Positions 1 to 6,082 of a stretch of 6,193 nt of DNA are shown here, in pieces. The translations under genes and the position numbers were made by a program. Position 1 is the first letter of the stretch, and every line of letters begins with the position of its first letter. This DNA comes from Bacteroidota bacterium (GTDB lineage Bacteria > Bacteroidota > Bacteroidia > Bacteroidales > UBA1556): NCBI GenBank assembly GCA_003973505.1, contig QNXT01000268.1, positions 1 through 6,193 on the forward strand. Reading direction: 5' to 3'. A model generated the notes under the pieces. The model worked only from the letters and a program-made list of their open reading frames with translations. It made no database searches and was not told where the DNA came from.

Positions 1-1
1 T

Positions 2-808
2 TTGATTGGCAGCACACAATCCATTGCTGATATTATTCGAAATCTCAATTACATAATTCAAGGACAAAACAAAATACCCGATGATGAGTCCAGCATAGGG
101 CAGCTTTGGTTTATGCTGAGCAATCAAGAAAACTTAAATCATTTGGTTACCGAAGACTTGGATCAAGCGCTTATTATTGCAAAGTTTCAAGACCAAGGCG
201 CTACCTCCACCATCGATATACAAAATTATATGCAGCGCTATTTCGATGCGCATCAATCTGAAGATTATTCGGTGCAAATGACGGGCATGCCCTTTGTAAA
301 TGCAAAGCTATCTGACAACCTTTTATACAGCCAGATTATGAGCTTAAGTGTCGCCTTAATATTGGTTATGGCCATTGTGAGCTTAATGCTCAAATCCATC
401 CGTAAAGGATTGTTTGCAAGTTTGCCCATTATTGTTACGATTGGTATAATGTATGGTATGATGGGTTATACAGGCATTCCATTGAACATCGTCACAGTAC
501 TGGTAGCAAGTATTGCCATGGGAATTGGGATTGATTATTCCATCCATTTTTTCTCACACTTTAATAATGCACGCAAAAGTGGAAAACCCATCGAGGAAGC
601 TATAAGTGAGAGTATCAATATCAGTGGCAAGGCGATTATTATTAATTTTGTATCGGTATCTTTGGGCTTTGGTGTACTGATTTTTTCGGACCTTATCGCC
701 ATGATTTACTTTGGTATTATTATAGCACTCAGCATGCTAGGCGCAAGCATGGGAGCACTTACATTGCTACCATCAATGCTTTTACTCGAACATAAAAAAG
801 ATAAATAA
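2..808 (+). CDS. RND/MMPL-family transporter, C-terminal part (5' end outside window)
   Basis: This is the C-terminal 268 residues of an inner-membrane RND-superfamily exporter of the MMPL/'predicted exporter' type (COG1033-like). The frame is open to the left edge, so the first codon seen (TTG) is not taken as a start. Residues 1-105 are soluble and would be the second periplasmic loop. Five hydrophobic segments follow, at about 111-129, 137-155, 158-178, 212-229 and 232-257, which is the layout of the second half of an RND protein. The GIGIDYSIHF motif at 174-183 is the familiar family signature in the fourth-helix region. The protein ends in a short basic tail. Family members use the proton gradient to move lipids or hydrophobic molecules; the substrate here cannot be read from sequence. 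Its stop codon abuts the ATG of a LolA-like periplasmic gene, which suggests the two work together in envelope lipid or lipoprotein transport (inference). Confidence 0.9.
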   Translation: MIGSTQSIADIIRNLNYIIQGQNKIPDDESSIGQLWFMLSNQENLNHLVTEDLDQALIIAKFQDQGATSTIDIQNYMQRYFDAHQSEDYSVQMTGMPFVNAKLSDNLLYSQIMSLSVALILVMAIVSLMLKSIRKGLFASLPIIVTIGIMYGMMGYTGIPLNIVTVLVASIAMGIGIDYSIHFFSHFNNARKSGKPIEEAISESINISGKAIIINFVSVSLGFGVLIFSDLIAMIYFGIIIALSMLGASMGALTLLPSMLLLEHKKDK

Positions 809-1534
809 ATGAAGACCTATATTGCTTTAATCCTCATTTCAATGCTTATCCTTAGCTCTTTTAGCTCTGATGACGCTTCAAGCATATTAGCAAAAGTGGA
901 CCAAGCGCAGCAATCGATAAAAGACAAAACGGCTGATGTGGAAATGCAGATGATTAATCTAAAATCGGGAAGTAAAAAAATAAAAAAAGCAAAATTTTAC
1001 CAAAAAGGTTTAGACCATAAGCTGTTTGTTTACACCTTCCCAAAATCAGATGAAGGGATTGCCACACTGACTATCCCTGGAGCAGTATATCTTTATTTAC
1101 CCATGTTTAAAAAGCCCAAAAAGATTACGAATCTTGCTGAGAAAAACACTTTTAATAAATCTGATTTCTCATTGGAAGATATGAATAGCAAATCATTTTC
1201 AGAGCTATATACCGCAACGCAACTAAACGACAATAGCGATTATTTTGTTTTGGACTTAAAACCCAAAGACAGCCAATCGTCCTATAGTCATATTGTCGCT
1301 CAATTTAACAAACAATATTTCTACCCCGAGCAATTTGAGTACTACGATAAAAAAGGGCTAAAGCTAAAAGTAGCAGTTTACCATTATCAAAAGATTAAGG
1401 GGCTGTGGGTTGCAGATAAAGTAACGATGACAAATATTAAAAAAAAACACTGCACAGTATTTATTATGACCAATATAAAAATCAATACGGGCTTGTCTGA
1501 CGATTTATTTACCGTGGAGAAAATGATGCAATAA
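809..1534 (+). CDS. LolA-like outer-membrane lipoprotein-sorting protein
   Basis: A 241-residue exported protein. Residues 1-19 are a signal peptide (Lys2, then a hydrophobic run to about Ser19). There is no lipobox cysteine, so a soluble periplasmic product is expected. The body alternates short beta strands, with a segment near 91-125 containing YLYLPMFKKPKKI and, further on, SDFSLEDM. This matches the pattern of the LolA_like family (PF17131, COG2834-related), whose members have the open beta-barrel fold that binds lipid chains. The ATG directly follows the TAA of the RND/MMPL gene, so the pair is almost certainly co-transcribed and translationally coupled. Such pairs are common in bacteria and are thought to pass lipids or lipoproteins between the membranes. 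It is not canonical LolA: it is larger than that protein and sits beside a transporter. There is no clear intrinsic terminator after the stop; the next gene converges 11 bases away. Confidence 0.82.
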   Translation: MKTYIALILISMLILSSFSSDDASSILAKVDQAQQSIKDKTADVEMQMINLKSGSKKIKKAKFYQKGLDHKLFVYTFPKSDEGIATLTIPGAVYLYLPMFKKPKKITNLAEKNTFNKSDFSLEDMNSKSFSELYTATQLNDNSDYFVLDLKPKDSQSSYSHIVAQFNKQYFYPEQFEYYDKKGLKLKVAVYHYQKIKGLWVADKVTMTNIKKKHCTVFIMTNIKINTGLSDDLFTVEKMMQ

Positions 1535-1545
1535 ATAAGGGATTT

Positions 1546-1953
1546 TTATTCACTTCTAAAAACATATCGAATACCCAAACTTCCACGCAGCACATCAGCA
1601 TCAAACAGTATGGGAGCTATTTCGATATGAAACCCAAAATTCTTCTTGGTAAAAGGATAAATATTTAGACCAATTGGGATTACTACGCCTGAGAAAACAT
1701 CGAAACGATAACCCAAACCCGCATACAATTCATATTCGGATTTATTCAAGAAATCGTAAGTAAAAACCGTTTCCAAGGAGATATCTTCAAAATAATTATT
1801 TGTACCAAATCGTATTTCAGGACGTAAGCGCTCCTTAAACTCATAACTGAATCCAACAAATGGCATCGTAGATTCGTGGGCACTTACAGCAAATTGCCCG
1901 AAACTAAATAAAGGAATCACAAATAATAACAAGGTAAATATTTTTTTCATCAT
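1546..1953 (-). CDS. Small outer-membrane beta-barrel candidate, hypothetical
   Basis: A 135-residue protein with a clear signal peptide: MMKK, a hydrophobic core to about residue 17, and a likely cut after SFG with mature Gln20. The mature part of about 116 residues is built of alternating polar and aromatic/hydrophobic stretches (for example YELYAGLGYRFDVF at 77-90). It ends GSLGIRYVFRSE, resembling a final transmembrane strand with a C-terminal aromatic residue. This suits a small barrel of about eight strands in the outer membrane, a common Bacteroidota type with no assigned function. I do not recognise a named family. The start could be either of the two adjacent Met codons. The gene converges on the LolA-like gene with an 11-base gap, and a weak -7-like box (TACCTTAG) lies upstream. 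Confidence 0.75.
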   Translation of the reverse strand: MMKKIFTLLLFVIPLFSFGQFAVSAHESTMPFVGFSYEFKERLRPEIRFGTNNYFEDISLETVFTYDFLNKSEYELYAGLGYRFDVFSGVVIPIGLNIYPFTKKNFGFHIEIAPILFDADVLRGSLGIRYVFRSE

Positions 1954-1986
1954 ATTAGGTATTAATTGATATAGAATTAATTGAGG

Positions 1987-1994
1987 CTAAGGTA
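1987..1994 (-). promoter_or_regulatory. Weak -7-like element before the barrel gene
   Basis: Read on the minus strand this is TACCTTAG, one base off the Bacteroidota -7 consensus TAnnTTTG, and 33 bases before the start codon of the barrel gene. No convincing TTG -33 element lies 19-21 bases further upstream. A short AT-only inverted repeat (1961-1967 with 1975-1981) lies between it and the gene. Confidence 0.35.
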
Positions 1995-2045
1995 AAGAAA
2001 AAAACATTATACAGATTTAAAAATTCTGATTGTCCCAATTATAAA

Positions 2046-2062
2046 AAATGCAATTTGCATTT
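2046..2062. promoter_or_regulatory. Palindrome upstream of aspA, candidate operator
   Basis: AAATGCAA, one central T, then TTGCATTT: a perfect 8-bp inverted repeat with a 1-base centre. It ends 52 bases upstream of the aspA -7 element, inside the divergent intergenic region. Its size and symmetry suit a dimeric transcription factor, but no factor can be named. It is the only clear palindrome of this kind between the barrel gene and aspA. Confidence 0.4.
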
Positions 2063-2113
2063 ATGATTAATAATTCAAATTAAATATATCACTTAGCTAT
2101 ATATAATTTCATT

Positions 2114-2121
2114 TATCTTTG
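2114..2121 (+). promoter_or_regulatory. Bacteroidota -7 promoter element of aspA
   Basis: TATCTTTG matches the TAnnTTTG consensus used by the Bacteroidota primary sigma factor. It ends 27 bases before the aspA ATG, giving a 5' leader of only about 20 bases. No clear TTG -33 element is visible at the usual 19-21 base spacing. The leader is A/T-rich with no Shine-Dalgarno sequence, as is normal for the phylum. Confidence 0.65.
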
Positions 2122-2148
2122 CAGTCTAACAATTAAAAATTTAGCATC

Positions 2149-3552
2149 ATGCCAACAAGGATAGAACATGATTTTATTGGTGAATTAGAAATTCCCAATG
2201 ATAAATATTACGGAATACAAACTTTCCGTGCAATGGATAATTTTCATATTACAGGAGTTCCTTTAAGTGTAGAGCCCAATTTTGTAGTTGCCCTTGCTTA
2301 TGTAAAAAAGGCTGCTGCCAATGCCAATAAGGATTTGGGAATATTAGACCCTAAAATTGCCGAGGCCATTTCTTTTGCTTCTGACGAAATTATCAAGGGA
2401 AAATACCACGACCAATTTGTAACTGATTTGATACAAGGTGGAGCTGGAACTTCCGTAAACATGAACGCCAATGAGGTGATTGCCAATATTGCTTTGGAGT
2501 ATATGGGCCATAAAAAGGGGGAATATAAATATTGCCACCCTAATAATCATGTGAACATGTCGCAATCGACTAACGACGCCTACCCTACTGCTTTTCGTAT
2601 CGCTTTGCTTAAAAGCTTGGATCGTTATAAGGAGTCATTAAATGCACTTTCTGCTTCGATGAAGCGTAAAGGAGAGGAATTCAAAGATGTATTGAAAATG
2701 GGTCGTACCCAATTGCAAGATGCTGTGCCTATGAGTTTGGGTTCAGAATTTCATGGCTGGGGAACTACGATTAAGGAAGAAATTGGACGTGTGGATAGTG
2801 CCAAAAATTTAATTCGCGAAATTAATATGGGTGCTACCGCTATTGGAACCCGAGTAAATGCACCTGAGGAGTATCCTGAGTTGGTTACTAAATATTTAAT
2901 TAAATACACAGGTTGCCCACTATTTTTAGCCGACGACCTTATTGAAGCTACTTCCGATACGGGAGCTTATGTACAACTTTCGGGTGTATTGAAACGTACA
3001 GCCGTAAAACTATCAAAAATTTCCAATGATTTACGTTTGCTTTCTTCGGGTCCTCGAACTGGACTTAATGAGATTAACCTTCCAAAAATGCAACCTGGTT
3101 CATCCATCATGCCTGGTAAAGTGAACCCTGTTATTCCTGAGGTTGTAAATCAGGTAGCATTTTATGTGATCGGTGCCGACACTACAGTTACTATGGCCGC
3201 AGAAGCCGGACAGTTACAGTTGAATGTAATGGAACCCGTTATTTCATACAGTTTATTTACTTCCATTTTGTATTTAACACGCGCTTGTGATACACTTCGC
3301 ACTAAAGCTATTGATGGCATCACAGCCAATGCTGAACATACTAAAAATATGGTAATGAACTCTGTAGGGATTGTAACCTTATTGAATCCAATAATTGGAT
3401 ATGAAGAATCGTCTTCCATTGCAAAAGAGGCCTTAAATGAGAATAAATCGGTTTACGAAATTGCCGTAAAAGAACGAAAGATTATCACTCAAGAAAAATG
3501 GGATGAACTTTTCCGTATAGAGAATTTGATTAACCCTCAATTTATATTGTAA
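2149..3552 (+). CDS. aspA: Aspartate ammonia-lyase (aspartase)
   Basis: A cytoplasmic enzyme that reversibly deaminates L-aspartate to fumarate and ammonia, linking amino-acid catabolism to the TCA cycle. At 467 residues it is full length for the family. The conserved regions of the fumarase/aspartase superfamily are all present: TSVNMNANE at 101-109, SQSTND at 138-143, GRTQLQDA at 185-192, and the signature loop GSSIMPGKVNP at 317-327 with the catalytic serine (Ser318) and the substrate-binding Lys324. It is called aspartase rather than class II fumarase for two reasons. The N-terminus (RIEHDFIGELEIPNDKYYG) follows the aspartase pattern, and GRTQLQDAVPMSLG carries Gln where fumarases have His (GRTHLQDA). 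The ATG is fixed by the family N-terminus and by a -7 box 27 bases upstream. The gene stands alone between its own promoter and a strong terminator. A palindrome upstream may give regulation. Confidence 0.96.
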   Translation: MPTRIEHDFIGELEIPNDKYYGIQTFRAMDNFHITGVPLSVEPNFVVALAYVKKAAANANKDLGILDPKIAEAISFASDEIIKGKYHDQFVTDLIQGGAGTSVNMNANEVIANIALEYMGHKKGEYKYCHPNNHVNMSQSTNDAYPTAFRIALLKSLDRYKESLNALSASMKRKGEEFKDVLKMGRTQLQDAVPMSLGSEFHGWGTTIKEEIGRVDSAKNLIREINMGATAIGTRVNAPEEYPELVTKYLIKYTGCPLFLADDLIEATSDTGAYVQLSGVLKRTAVKLSKISNDLRLLSSGPRTGLNEINLPKMQPGSSIMPGKVNPVIPEVVNQVAFYVIGADTTVTMAAEAGQLQLNVMEPVISYSLFTSILYLTRACDTLRTKAIDGITANAEHTKNMVMNSVGIVTLLNPIIGYEESSSIAKEALNENKSVYEIAVKERKIITQEKWDELFRIENLINPQFIL

Positions 3553-3605
3553 TTTTTTGATATAAATATAATTATAGCACCACTATTAATGGATGCAAGA
3601 AATAT

Positions 3606-3637
3606 AAAAGCCGTGGATATAGACATTCACGGCTTTT
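3606..3637. terminator. Bidirectional intrinsic terminator after aspA
   Basis: AAAAGCCGTG (3606-3615) pairs perfectly with CACGGCTTTT (3628-3637) around a 12-base loop, and a T-rich tract follows on the + strand. The A tract on the left makes it a terminator on the minus strand too. It lies 53 bases past the aspA stop and 31 bases past the stop of the convergent 380-aa gene, so it can serve both. Confidence 0.85.
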
Positions 3638-3668
3638 ATTTTATTATGAATTAAAAAGATTAAACGAA

Positions 3669-4811
3669 TTAAATCCGATTATCCAAATAGGTTTGCAGCT
3701 CTCCCAATTTCCCATTTGAAAAATATTGAATACCAACACCTGCCACAACTCCCGATAGCAGCGATTTACCCAAAACAGCAACAAAACCCTCATAATCATC
3801 AGGAACACTTTCCTCTCTTGGATATAATCCAAACTGCGAGCCAAGGAATAAAGGAATAGCTGTTTCATCAGGTGTAAAAAACACCTTATCAGAAACAAAT
3901 TCAAACCGATTGGAATCTAAAGTAAATCGAGGACCTTTTTTCGTAGTAATAATTCTCAAATCTCTAAGCAGAGGATGCTTTTTGAACCAAAAATACCAAT
4001 ACTGCAACCAAGGTCTTTCTTCCACAATTCCATTAATATAAAGTTCCTTTTCACAATGAAAATCGGAATGCCATATAGCCCTATAGCCCATTCCAATGTT
4101 CGATTTAAACCATTTAGACCTTTTATACCATGGTTCATTATCTGTTCCGTCTTCATCTTCTACATCGCTTATCAAATAATGTTTACCGTACTCAAACCCC
4201 ATGGGTTCCAATATATCCTTAATAATGTGATCCTGCTTAGGATTCTCACTCATCGTTTGAGTGGACATAAATATAAAACCATTTGTAACACCCTCGAAAT
4301 CATCACTCAAAAAGAATTCCTTAAAACCTCCAGGATAAATTCGGTCTATTGCATCCACATTCACAATTAAAGAACGCTCTCCCACTTCAAAATTCATTTT
4401 ACAAACAAATTTTATCTTATTCTCCATCCATCGCCTTGGCTGTTCTTTTGGCTCTTTCAAATCAAAAGGAAAATTAAAATGCGTAATAGCATCAAATTTT
4501 ATTTTATAAGACTTTGGTAATATCAGCAAATACGGGTCTTGAATAGTGTATTGAGAAATCGCTTTTTCGGAGTAAGTATGCGGTTTTACGGTTTGAAAAA
4601 GACCATTGCGGTCAAAGAGCAATATCCAACAAGAATCCACCTCCGTAAAATCAAATTGGGTTAAAAGTTCGTCATGTTTTTTCTCGAATAAAGTTGGCTC
4701 TACTCCATTTGTCAATAGGTCATTTACTTTTACATTTTTCTCTTCGAAATGTAAATGTTTGTACACTAATTCTATATCAGAATCAGCATAAATCATTAGT
4801 TTTGTTTTCAT
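3669..4811 (-). CDS. Hypothetical 380-aa protein, family not recognised
   Basis: I do not recognise this protein. It begins MKTKLMIYADSD, has no signal peptide, and is probably cytoplasmic. The composition is rich in aromatic and charged residues. A notable aromatic cluster lies at 267-277 (RPW...YWYFWF), followed by a basic stretch to 292. Two cysteines (61 and 137) lie in the first 140 residues and one (253) in FHCEKELYINGI. A mildly hydrophobic, Gly-rich segment at about 343-362 (FVAVLGKSLLSGVVAGVG) near the C-terminus looks too short and weak to be a sure membrane helix. An acidic run DVEDEDGTDNE lies at 216-226. Coding is supported by the long uninterrupted frame, a convergent terminator at its 3' end and a consensus promoter upstream. 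The leader of about 160 bases is long and folds strongly, so post-transcriptional control is possible. No catalytic motif was identified. Confidence 0.8.
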   Translation of the reverse strand: MKTKLMIYADSDIELVYKHLHFEEKNVKVNDLLTNGVEPTLFEKKHDELLTQFDFTEVDSCWILLFDRNGLFQTVKPHTYSEKAISQYTIQDPYLLILPKSYKIKFDAITHFNFPFDLKEPKEQPRRWMENKIKFVCKMNFEVGERSLIVNVDAIDRIYPGGFKEFFLSDDFEGVTNGFIFMSTQTMSENPKQDHIIKDILEPMGFEYGKHYLISDVEDEDGTDNEPWYKRSKWFKSNIGMGYRAIWHSDFHCEKELYINGIVEERPWLQYWYFWFKKHPLLRDLRIITTKKGPRFTLDSNRFEFVSDKVFFTPDETAIPLFLGSQFGLYPREESVPDDYEGFVAVLGKSLLSGVVAGVGIQYFSNGKLGELQTYLDNRI

Positions 4812-4813
4812 TG

Positions 4814-4847
4814 TGTAATAATTTAAAATTAAAAATTAATTATTACA
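4814..4847. repeat. AT-only hairpin just upstream of the 380-aa gene start
   Basis: TGTAATAATT (4814-4823) is the exact reverse complement of AATTATTACA (4838-4847), with a 14-base A/T loop. It begins 3 bases from the start codon of the minus-strand gene, so in the mRNA it would occupy the ribosome-binding region. Pairing is A/T apart from one G-C, so the hairpin is weak; in an AT-rich genome a chance origin is possible. Confidence 0.5.
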
Positions 4848-4885
4848 TCAAGTAAGAATATGTTTTGCGATTACTCATCACATTT

Positions 4886-4976
4886 GGGCGGCCGCCCCAC
4901 ATCTTCATTAAACCACCGTGCCATGAGTTAGGTCGGTTGGTATCAGTACAACGACTGATTCTTGATGTTTGAGAGG
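4886..4976 (-). ncRNA. Candidate structured 5' leader RNA (three-way junction plus GC palindrome)
   Basis: In the minus-strand transcript that starts after the TATCTTTG box, three helices can be drawn in order. P1 pairs ACATC (4968-4964) with GATGT (4903-4899). P2 pairs ATCAGT (4959-4954) with ACTGAT (4947-4942) around a 6-base loop. P3 pairs AACC, bulged G, ACC (4938-4931) with GGTGGTT (4917-4911) around a 13-base loop. P1 encloses P2 and P3, giving a three-way junction. It is followed at once by the palindrome GGGCGGCCGCCC (4897-4886), very GC-rich for this region. The layout resembles a cis-regulatory leader of the 380-aa gene, whose ATG lies 75 bases further on. It matches no riboswitch or RNA family that I can recall. 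The helices are short, so the fold is a hypothesis. Confidence 0.4.
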
Positions 4977-4984
4977 CAAAGATA
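4977..4984 (-). promoter_or_regulatory. Bacteroidota -7 element of the 380-aa gene
   Basis: On the minus strand this reads TATCTTTG, a perfect TAnnTTTG match and identical to the box before aspA. It lies between the terminator of the upstream small gene and the structured leader, so the 380-aa gene appears to have its own promoter. Transcription would begin near 4971, giving a leader of about 160 bases. No clear -33 TTG was found at 19-21 bases. Confidence 0.6.
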
Positions 4985-5012
4985 ATTAAAAAAACAACAT
5001 ACTATAAAACTA

Positions 5013-5041
5013 AAAATGCGCACTGAAACAGCGCGCATTTT
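5013..5041 (-). terminator. Intrinsic terminator after the 78-aa gene
   Basis: AAAATGCGC (5041-5033) pairs with GCGCATTTT (5021-5013). On the minus strand the stem continues through a G.U pair and CTG/CAG to a TTT triloop, 13 bp in all, followed by TTTTTA. The G.U pair (5032 with 5022) would be an A.C mismatch on the + strand, which supports minus-strand use. It lies 43 bases beyond the stop of the 78-aa gene. Confidence 0.85.
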
Positions 5042-5084
5042 AGCTCTTAAAACCCTGATGGTTCCTTATCACTTCACTTAAAGC

Positions 5085-5321
5085 CTATGAATTAACTTTT
5101 TCAAAAACGACAATAAGTCCGGAAGTATATCCAAACCCAAATCCACCAGCATCTATATCTCCCATTTCATATTCCCCACTTGTCAAAGGAGTAATGCTAA
5201 TCACTTTATAACCATCATTATTATAATTGGAAATCAAAGATTTAAGTTGTGCATCCAAGTTATCAATCTCATGCTGCTCCCCAGCCTTTAAATTCACTTT
5301 AATTGTTTCTACTTTATTCAT
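5085..5321 (-). CDS. Small DUF4177-like protein, hypothetical
   Basis: A 78-residue soluble protein. It has a beta strand (VETIKVNLK, 4-12) and an amphipathic helix (EIDNLDAQLKSLISNYNNDG, 18-37). Two further strands follow: YKVISITPLTSGEY at 38-51 and SGLIVVFEKV at 67-76. A Gly-rich loop between them (DAGGFGFGY, 57-65) joins the pair. The helix-loop 'N..GYKVISI' followed by a final hydrophobic strand ending in FEK resembles DUF4177-type small proteins, whose function is unknown. That assignment rests on pattern only. It lies 65 bases downstream of the membrane nuclease-like gene on the same strand and ahead of a strong terminator, so both probably share a transcript. No separate consensus promoter is seen in the gap. 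Confidence 0.7.
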   Translation of the reverse strand: MNKVETIKVNLKAGEQHEIDNLDAQLKSLISNYNNDGYKVISITPLTSGEYEMGDIDAGGFGFGYTSGLIVVFEKVNS

Positions 5322-5386
5322 ATCGCTATTTTTTTATTAAAATTCAACACTTCGGTAAATTTTCCAAAAATTCTCTTTATCAAAAT

Positions 5387-6001
5387 CTAAGCCGACTGCT
5401 TTAGAATAAGAGCTTTTATATTTTTCAAGCCAAACAAATACAAAAACAGAATGACTGCGGACACTAATTTCAGATACCAATAGGGAGCTATTATTCCCAA
5501 TAAGGCAACTACAAATAAAATCCAATACACTGATTTATCCTTTCGTACTTCTTTCGTAAAAAACTGAATATTTTGCAGTTTCTTATTCTCCATATCCAGA
5601 AGAAAAATTCCGTCATTTTCAATCACAAAATCATATTCTAAAATTTGCCTTCGAGTAGCACTATTACTTATTAATATTGCCGATTTTCCAGACTTTACCT
5701 CCACAATATACTTTTTCCCTTTTCGAGAAACGATATAATCAGGCTTTATCAGCGATTTATGACTTACTCCATCAACTTCATATTCATGATAAAATTCAGG
5801 CTGCTCAGCAATCACTTTATATCCTTTTTTCTCAAGAAACGACCTTGCTTCATTTTCTAATACTAAACCTCTTGCAAAGCGTTTCTTTTGCTTTCGTATC
5901 TTACTATACTCCTTATATTTATACTTGAGTAATAGGATAATTAATACCGCAATTACAAATAGTAAAATAATAGATTGATATGACATTTCGGATAAATTCA
6001 T
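5387..6001 (-). CDS. Membrane-anchored PD-(D/E)XK nuclease-like protein
   Basis: A 204-residue protein with one N-terminal membrane helix (about 10-26), a basic linker (27-43), a nuclease-like domain (44-155) and two C-terminal helices (about 158-172 and 174-190). The domain fits the PD-(D/E)XK fold in order. A helix carries Glu49/Glu51 (GLVLENEARSFLEKKGYKV), then PDYIV with Asp88, then the strand KYIVEVKSG with Glu101 and Lys103, then RRQILEY with Gln119, a typical motif IV position. All expected catalytic residues are present, so activity is plausible. Restriction, repair and phage-defence enzymes use this fold, but so do proteins of other roles. Membrane anchoring on both sides is unusual and would hold the domain at the cytoplasmic face of the membrane. 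A TACCTTTG promoter lies upstream, and the 78-aa gene follows 65 bases downstream on the same strand. The biological target is unknown. Confidence 0.78.
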   Translation of the reverse strand: MNLSEMSYQSIILLFVIAVLIILLLKYKYKEYSKIRKQKKRFARGLVLENEARSFLEKKGYKVIAEQPEFYHEYEVDGVSHKSLIKPDYIVSRKGKKYIVEVKSGKSAILISNSATRRQILEYDFVIENDGIFLLDMENKKLQNIQFFTKEVRKDKSVYWILFVVALLGIIAPYWYLKLVSAVILFLYLFGLKNIKALILKQSA

Positions 6002-6033
6002 AAAATAGAATATTGGCTTTTGTCAATTTTAAT

Positions 6034-6041
6034 CAAAGGTA
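6034..6041 (-). promoter_or_regulatory. Bacteroidota -7 element of the membrane nuclease-like gene
   Basis: On the minus strand this reads TACCTTTG, a perfect TAnnTTTG match that ends 32 bases before the ATG at 6001. A short leader of about 25 bases would follow. The -33 region has no clear TTG. The long hairpin to the right lies outside this transcript. Confidence 0.55.
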
Positions 6042-6082
6042 GTAATTATTAACCTGAGTTCGACGTAAGATTTCACTCACAG

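Noticed and set aside
2..4. TTG at position 2 as the true start of the RND/MMPL gene
   Set aside because: The protein begins in the middle of a known domain layout and lacks the first half, so the gene simply runs off the left edge.
2344..2565. Open frames antisense to aspA
   Set aside because: aspA is certain from its motifs; the antisense frames have no promoter and no recognisable domain.
2149..3552. Class II fumarase as an alternative identity
   Set aside because: The GRTQLQDA loop (Gln, not His) and the aspartase-type N-terminus favour aspartate ammonia-lyase.
3975..4370. 131-codon open frame on the + strand inside the 380-aa gene
   Set aside because: It lies wholly antisense to a longer frame that has a promoter and terminator, and its product looks like antisense translation with no recognisable domain.
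4888..4895. GCGGCCGC (NotI site) as a sign of cloning-vector contamination
   Set aside because: It is embedded in a 12-bp palindrome within normal-looking flanking sequence between a terminator, a promoter and a gene; no vector sequence is seen.
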